DNA of 64,000 bases from Rhizobium sp. P40RR-XXII (GTDB taxonomy: Bacteria; Pseudomonadota; Alphaproteobacteria; Rhizobiales; Rhizobiaceae). The notes under the pieces were generated by a model. The model searched no databases. It worked only from the letters and a program-made list of their open reading frames with translations, and was not told the origin of the DNA. The stretch is from NCBI RefSeq assembly GCF_012641405.1, contig NZ_JABAII010000018.1, positions 80,936 to 144,935 of the forward strand. Reading direction: 5' to 3'. The position numbers and the translations under genes are program-made. This document shows, one piece after another, positions 59,700-64,000 of this stretch. Each line of letters begins with the position of its first letter. Positions within the stretch are counted from its first letter, which is position 1.

Positions 59700-60908
59700 G
59701 TGACAAAGCGAAAGTACAGACATCGCCGCAGTGTCGATGTTCGGATCAACTGGCTACAGCCGCATGTTGACGAGTTCAAGGAGTGGCTTTCTCAGCAGAA
59801 TTATTCCCCTGCAGCGATCGTCGAGGTGGTGCGTCTACTGGCATTGTGGGGCGATTGGGTACGTGCTGCTGGCTTCGGCGTCGAAACACTTGCCGCTGGC
59901 TTGAACGCATCAGAATCGGCGTTCCAGGGTAGCAAGAATGCCCGTGCGCCACAGGGGGCTTCTGGACTGTTTGTCGGATATCTGCGCGAGTGCACCGTTC
60001 TGGAGCAGGAGCGGCCGTCGTCACTGGAGAGGACTTGGCCGGCACTAGCCACCTTCGGTTGCTGGATGCGGGAGCAACGCGGCATCAAGGACTCGACGCT
60101 CAACACCTACCAGCCGATATTGGTCGATCTATTTATATCGCTCGGCACAGATCCTGTGGTTTATACGGCCGCCGCGATCCGGGACTTCGTACTTGAGCGA
60201 GCGAAGCCGCACGGACGTTGGCGGGCGCGGGGCATCACTGTCGCCACGCGCGCCTACCTCAAGTATCTCGTCGCGATGGGGCAATGCCCTATCGGTCGGG
60301 AACATGCGGTTCCGAGCTTCGCGAACTGGCAACTGGCGACAACACCGCGCTTTCTTGGCCAAAGCGACATCGACCGCCTCCTTGCCACCTGTGAGGGCGA
60401 AAGCCGCTTACGCGACCGCGCTGTCATGCTGCTTCTGGCTCGGTTGGGCCTCAGGGCGAGTGAAGTCGCTAATCTCACTTTCGGTGACATCAATTGGAAG
60501 AATGGCCGAATAACGCTTGTCGGAAAGGTCCGGCGTGAGGAATGGCTGCCGCTGCCTCAAGACGTTGGCGATGCTATGTTAGCTTATATCGAGCGGGCAA
60601 GGCCGCGCGTTGCGACAACCCGGGTGTTGCTGACGGATATCGCACCGATCAGGCCGCTGAGCCGCATTGCCGTGAAATGTATTGTGCGTCGCGCTCTCGA
60701 CAGAGCAGGGATTGAAAGTATCCATCGCGGCGCGCATGTGCTGCGGCACTCGGCGGCGACAGCAATGCTGCGTAGCGGCGCAAGCCTTGCAGGCGTCGGG
60801 GCCGTGTTGCGTCACCGCTCTCCATCGACGACGGCGCTGTATGCCAAAGTAGACATCGGTCTCTTGTCCGAAATCGCACAGCCATGGGGCGGGAGGCTGC
60901 CATGCTGA
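59700..60908 (+). CDS. Tyrosine recombinase, RIT gene 1
   Basis: About 402 residues. The N-terminal SAM-like core-binding domain is at ~20-200. The catalytic domain has Arg-I in RLGLRASEVANLTFGDI, the beta-hairpin Lys in ITLVGKVRREEWLPLP, H-x-x-R in HVLRHSAATAMLRSGA, and His/Tyr in LRHRSPSTTALYAKVDI, so all six catalytic positions appear present. Start chosen at GTG 59700 (VTKRKYRHRR). It overlaps the second gene by 7 bases. Confidence 0.85.
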   Translation: MTKRKYRHRRSVDVRINWLQPHVDEFKEWLSQQNYSPAAIVEVVRLLALWGDWVRAAGFGVETLAAGLNASESAFQGSKNARAPQGASGLFVGYLRECTVLEQERPSSLERTWPALATFGCWMREQRGIKDSTLNTYQPILVDLFISLGTDPVVYTAAAIRDFVLERAKPHGRWRARGITVATRAYLKYLVAMGQCPIGREHAVPSFANWQLATTPRFLGQSDIDRLLATCEGESRLRDRAVMLLLARLGLRASEVANLTFGDINWKNGRITLVGKVRREEWLPLPQDVGDAMLAYIERARPRVATTRVLLTDIAPIRPLSRIAVKCIVRRALDRAGIESIHRGAHVLRHSAATAMLRSGASLAGVGAVLRHRSPSTTALYAKVDIGLLSEIAQPWGGRLPC

Positions 60909-61819
60909 GCGCCGACATCAACCGCTACATCAGTCTGCGCCGCGCGCTAGGTTACAAGCTTGTCCGGGCCGAGCGGCGTCTTCTTGCATTCGCGCGCTTC
61001 GCAGCAGAACGCGACGAGAGCCACATTCGCACAGCAACGGCTCTTACCTGGTTACCCACGGCTGCCAAAAGCCCGAACGCCATGGCCCATCGCCTCACGG
61101 ACTTGATCCAGTTTGCTCGCTTCATGCAGGCGGAGGATCCTCGGCACGAAATACCGCCCGCAGAGATCAAGCGGATCACCAATCGACCGGTTCCCTATAT
61201 CTATACTGCGGCCGAGATCGCCCGGATTCTCGATGCCGCCGGCAATCTACGGCACCAAAGGCCCAATCCACTGCGTCGCGAGCTCTATGTTATGCTCTTT
61301 GGGCTGATCGCAGCGACTGGCATGCGTGTGTCCGAAGCTGTTGCGCTCAGGCTCGACGATATCCTGCCTGACGGCGTGTTGCGCATTCGCGAAACCAAGT
61401 TCTGCAAGAGTCGGCTGGTGCCGCTACACCCGACCGTCGTTGAGGCGCTCAAACGCTATCTTGGGGGCAGGTGCCAACTTGCGAGCGACAGTGATTGGCT
61501 CTTCCTATCCACAGAACACCGACAAATGTGCTTGAGGATAGTGAATTACACATTCCGTTGCGTCACACGACGAGCGGGCATCTTGTCGGAGCGAAGTCAG
61601 CAGCCGCGCATCCATGACCTCCGACATACGTTCGCGACCCGCGCCTTGGAACAATGCGGCGCCGGACGCAGCGAAGTTGCTCGGCACTTCGTCGCCCTGT
61701 CGACATACCTGGGCCATGTCAGTATCCACAATACATACTGGTATCTTCAGGCGACGCCGGAAATGATGGTCGACATCGCCGCGGCGGCAGAAACATTGTT
61801 CAGGGAGGACGATGCATGA
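60902..61819 (+). CDS. Tyrosine recombinase, RIT gene 2
   Basis: About 305 residues. The N-terminal part begins MLSADINRYISLRRALGYKL. The catalytic domain has ATGMRVSEAVALRLDDI (Arg-I), RIRETKFCKSRLVPLHP (Lys), IHDLRHTFATRALEQCG (H-x-x-R), YLGHVSIHNTYWYLQATPEM (His and nucleophilic Tyr). Complete. The stop overlaps the start of gene 3 (ATGA), so translation is coupled. Confidence 0.88.
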   Translation: MLSADINRYISLRRALGYKLVRAERRLLAFARFAAERDESHIRTATALTWLPTAAKSPNAMAHRLTDLIQFARFMQAEDPRHEIPPAEIKRITNRPVPYIYTAAEIARILDAAGNLRHQRPNPLRRELYVMLFGLIAATGMRVSEAVALRLDDILPDGVLRIRETKFCKSRLVPLHPTVVEALKRYLGGRCQLASDSDWLFLSTEHRQMCLRIVNYTFRCVTRRAGILSERSQQPRIHDLRHTFATRALEQCGAGRSEVARHFVALSTYLGHVSIHNTYWYLQATPEMMVDIAAAAETLFREDDA

Positions 61820-62664
61820 CGGCGCTCGCCCCTCTCATCACCGGCTTCCTCCGAGACTACATGCCATGCCAGCGAGGCTATAGTCCACAAAGCTGCGAGA
61901 CGTATGCGTTCAGCTACAAGCTCTTGTTCGACTTCGCAGCAAAAAGGCTCGGAACTCGCCCGTCGCTGCTTACAATCGAAGACCTCGACGCGCCGATGAT
62001 CGTGGCATTCCTCGCGCACATTGAACAGGATCGCAGCAACGGCGCCTCAACGCGCAATGTGCGGCTCGCCGCCATCAAGGCGTTCATGCGCTACCTCGAG
62101 CACAAGGTGCCCTCCACCTTGGAGCAGATCGGCCAGATTCACGCGATCCCGACCAAGCGCCATGACCAGAAGCTTATTCGTCATTTGACTATGGAAGAGG
62201 TCCGCGCGGTTCTTAACGCGCCCGACCTTGCGACGAGATCTGGCATCCGTGACCGGGCAATGATGCATCTTTGCTTCGCCGGAGGCTTGCGGGTCTCCGA
62301 ACTTGTCGGCGTTCGGACGGAAAACCTATCGCTTCGACACGGCGCAAGCCTGACGGTTCTAGGAAAAGGCCGCAAGGAACGCTGCCTACCGCTCTGGAAG
62401 GATACTGCACGGGACCTTCGCGCTTGGTTAAGTGTCCGGGGAGCAGTGCGCGTCCCGGAGCTCTTCGTCAATGCTCAGGGCGATCCGATGAGCCGTGCCG
62501 GCTTTGAGTATGTGCTCGACAAGCATGTCGGCAAAGCTGCCGAGAACTGCGCATCACTTCGCGATCGCCGCGTCTCACCTCACCAGCTTCGGCACAGCTG
62601 TGCAGTCGTCATGCTGCAGGCAACCCGCGACATCCGCAAGGTCGCCCGGTGCCTAGGATCATGA
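61816..62664 (+). CDS. Tyrosine recombinase, RIT gene 3, C-terminally truncated
   Basis: About 282 residues. The core-binding domain is at ~1-115. The catalytic part has CFAGGLRVSELVGVRTENLS (Arg-I), TVLGKGRKERCLPLWKD (Lys) and SPHQLRHSCAVVMLQATRDI (H-x-x-R). It stops at KVARCLGS, directly before the G-H...Y stretch that should hold the last histidine and the nucleophilic tyrosine. Without the tyrosine it cannot cleave DNA. The following DNA is unrelated, so the end was removed by deletion or recombination near 62655. Confidence 0.82.
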   Translation: MTALAPLITGFLRDYMPCQRGYSPQSCETYAFSYKLLFDFAAKRLGTRPSLLTIEDLDAPMIVAFLAHIEQDRSNGASTRNVRLAAIKAFMRYLEHKVPSTLEQIGQIHAIPTKRHDQKLIRHLTMEEVRAVLNAPDLATRSGIRDRAMMHLCFAGGLRVSELVGVRTENLSLRHGASLTVLGKGRKERCLPLWKDTARDLRAWLSVRGAVRVPELFVNAQGDPMSRAGFEYVLDKHVGKAAENCASLRDRRVSPHQLRHSCAVVMLQATRDIRKVARCLGS

Positions 62665-63111
62665 TCAATCCTTCGGCGCGCTTTCGATCAACCGAAGGCG
62701 TCAAAGCGCCCTTTCCGATACGATGCCTATGAGATCGTCGCGATGATGGCGAGAACGACCAGTTAAGCCTCTTTCTTTCGGCCTTATAGCGAGCTCGGTT
62801 TCATCTTGTATTTATCGACGAGACGAACAACAGGAGGAGGTGTGCGAGCGGCGGACGCAGTCGGTCCCGCCTGCCCTGCGGGCCTGTCTGTTCAGGCTCC
62901 TGCGGCTGCGCTGTCTCCCGCTCCTCGCACGCCGAGAATTCCCGAAATCCCAACCTTGGGCGGATGCTCACGCTGATCTCTCCGACTCTTCATTGTCCTG
63001 GATCGGCCGCGCTCACTGCGTCGCGCGCAGGCCGCCCCGGCGACACTCTCGTTCCTCAGACCGCGAAAACCTGTTCGTTCCGACGCACCCTTTCATGTTC
63101 TCGCGCCGGAG
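62665..63111. other. Gene-free junction between RIT element and tra relic
   Basis: No supported gene. The frame 62840-63115 plus is basic and cysteine/leucine-rich and looks like noncoding GC-rich DNA. The truncation of the recombinase on one side and of traG on the other points to a deletion joint in this stretch. Confidence 0.45.
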
Positions 63112-63387
63112 CTAGATCGCGCGTCCACATCTCAGCGGCGCGTTGCCGGCCGTGAAGATGATCCGCTCGTCGGCGCGCATGCGAAGCACTTCATGCGGCA
63201 GTATCAATGGTAGCGCAGCCAGTTGTTTCGATCGCGTGCGCGACGATCCTCTTGGCTGGGAGCTACGACTGACCTGGTCGATCTCAACCGTCGTCATGCC
63301 GCAGCGGCGCGAGATATAATCCGCGGTTTCCGGATCGTTGATTGCTTGGCCGGAAAGGACCGCGAGGAGAACCTTATTCATTGTCAT
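63112..63387 (-). pseudogene. traG: traG (VirD4-type coupling protein) remnant
   Basis: The C-terminal text QLAALPLILPHEVLRMRADE, RIIFTAGNAPLRCGRAI is characteristic of plasmid TraG, in which the stretch normally continues with W-F-R-R; here a TAG follows at once. The frame starts at the usual traG position, overlapping traD by 14 bases, but has only ~91 codons instead of about 640, so nearly the whole ATPase and membrane part is missing. The coupling protein is not functional. Confidence 0.7.
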
Positions 63388-63589
63388 GGCTAAGCGCCTC
63401 CGTGCCGATCGTCATCAGGCGCGATCGCTCGGCATCGTCGTCTTCGATGCGCCGGCTTGCGTCGATCAGCAGACCCAGCAACAGCGCCCGCTTTTCATAT
63501 CGCAGTCCAGCCTTCACGATCAGACCGCCAAGCGCGATCTTCTCGCGGGTGTCCTTCTTTCGCACGTCGCTCCTCATCGTTCGAGCCAT
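63374..63589 (-). CDS. traD: Conjugal transfer protein TraD
   Basis: A 71-residue protein beginning MARTMRSDVRKKDTREKIAL, then GGLIVKAGLRYEKRALLLGL, LIDASRRIEDDDAERSRLMT. The DTREKIxLGGLIVKAGL text and the length match Ti/Sym-plasmid TraD, a small accessory relaxosome protein. It lies between traC and the traG remnant in the classical traC-D-G order. The longer frame to 63775 overlaps traC and was not used. Confidence 0.85.
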   Translation of the reverse strand: MARTMRSDVRKKDTREKIALGGLIVKAGLRYEKRALLLGLLIDASRRIEDDDAERSRLMTIGTEALSHDNE

Positions 63590-63593
63590 CCGC

Positions 63594-63890
63594 TTAAGTC
63601 TCGCCAGCGCTGCCCTGAGCCTCGCCAGTCTCAACCATTGCAACCGATGCATCAGCGCTTCTACCGTCGGCGGCATCCTTCTCTCCGGTCGCCGCTCCCT
63701 TGCCTTCGCGAAAGCGTTTGGCGATATCCTCGAAGGCCGTCTGAAGTAGGACTTCGTCGATCTCGATTTCGCCAAGACCGCTCCTTAGCGCGAGTCTGCC
63801 GATACGTTCGGCCTCGCGCGCCTCCGCCTGCCTGAGCTGGTCTTTGAGCCGCGCGATGTCTTCTCTGATTTTTGACGAGGGTTTCTTCAT
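63594..63890 (-). CDS. traC: Conjugal transfer protein TraC
   Basis: A 98-residue protein: MKKPSSKIREDIARLKDQLR, QAEAREAERIGRLALRSGLG, EIEIDEVLLQTAFEDIAKRF, followed by an Ala/Gly/Asp/Glu-rich tail. It matches TraC of Ti/Sym plasmids, an accessory factor for TraA relaxase at oriT. First gene of the leftward tra operon; the tra box at 63965 is 75 bases upstream. traA would be expected to diverge just beyond the window. Confidence 0.87.
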   Translation of the reverse strand: MKKPSSKIREDIARLKDQLRQAEAREAERIGRLALRSGLGEIEIDEVLLQTAFEDIAKRFREGKGAATGEKDAADGRSADASVAMVETGEAQGSAGET

Positions 63891-63964
63891 TTCGGTCGTT
63901 CATCCTCTTTCGTTTGGCGGTGCATCGGCAGCGCCGAAACTCGCCCGTATGCCTATCCAAGGAA

Positions 63965-63982
63965 ACGTGCAGATCTGCACGT
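63965..63982. promoter_or_regulatory. TraR-type tra box
   Basis: ACGTGCAGATCTGCACGT is a perfect 18-bp palindrome that differs from the Ti-plasmid tra box ATGTGCAGATCTGCACAT only at the second position of each arm. TraR bound to acyl-homoserine lactone activates tra operons from such sites. Its place upstream of traC fits the divergent traA/traCDG control region. Confidence 0.85.
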
Positions 63983-64000
63983 CGGCAAAGCCGCCACTTT

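Larger units (their letters stand above)
59700..62664 (+). mobile_element. RIT-type element (recombinase in trio), third gene truncated
   Basis: Three consecutive tyrosine-recombinase genes on one strand overlap by 4-7 bases (60902/60908; 61816/61819), the hallmark arrangement of RIT elements. The first two keep their catalytic residues. The third ends before the region with its catalytic tyrosine. The right end of the element is therefore probably deleted. Element ends are not identified; coordinates cover the coding part only. Confidence 0.75.

Noticed and set aside
1..64000. CRISPR array, tRNA or rRNA genes
   Set aside because: No evenly spaced short repeats, no cloverleaf-like gene with a CCA end and no rRNA text were noticed on either strand. 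A tRNAscan or Infernal run would be decisive.

Overview
The window looks like one replicon (a large plasmid, chromid or second chromosome) of a Rhizobium/Agrobacterium-group alphaproteobacterium. The supports are the codon and GC style of the core genes, a rhizobial cellulose operon that starts with bcsN, many sugar-uptake operons, RirA-type iron boxes, and at the right end a Ti/Sym-plasmid-type traCDG relic with a TraR 'tra box'. No rRNA, tRNA or CRISPR array was seen. All calls come from reading the sequence by eye; no database search was run.

Layout. (1) 1-8051: end of a sugar ABC-transporter binding-protein gene, a DeoR regulator, an FGGY kinase and a GlpD-like dehydrogenase (a polyol/sugar operon), a broken fructose-bisphosphate aldolase fragment, a tagaturonate reductase-like gene and a zinc alcohol dehydrogenase. 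(2) 8278-29128: an iron/siderophore island. One arm reads leftward (IucB-like acyltransferase, MATE exporter, MetC-like PLP enzyme, enteric-type LysA). The other reads rightward (EntF-shaped NRPS, IucD-like N-hydroxylase, PPTase, ECF sigma factor, GNAT, then ATPase, binding protein and fused permease). A TonB receptor and an esterase diverge at the far end. Three TGA-N9-TCA iron boxes sit in the three key promoter regions. (3) 29379-38594: cellulose synthesis, bcsN-A-B-Z plus a TPR protein. (4) 38595-42078: decayed DNA with an IS66 remnant, a higBA toxin-antitoxin pair and a truncated phospholipase D gene. (5) 42079-52409: a CUT2 sugar ABC transporter with an SMP-30 lactonase, a divergent two-component system, altronate dehydratase behind a perfect 22-bp palindrome, and a GntR regulator with two winged helices. 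(6) 52485-64000: mobile/defence DNA with a second higBA, a HEPN protein, a frameshifted TOTE-type primase-helicase, DUF736 genes, a three-recombinase (RIT) element and the traCDG relic.

How it fits together. The siderophore island is the most interesting system. IucD- and IucB-like enzymes would make N6-acyl-N6-hydroxylysine, a dedicated LysA would supply lysine, and a one-module C-A-PCP-TE synthetase whose condensation domain has lost its catalytic histidine would oligomerise the units through its thioesterase. An IroE/Fes-like esterase would then open the imported ferric complex. The plan resembles vicibactin (vbs) and enterobactin, but the predicted monomer and gene set differ from both. 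The sugar-acid genes at 5.7-8 kb and 42-52 kb are consistent with a lactone, galactonate, tagaturonate, altronate route, although they are about 40 kb apart.
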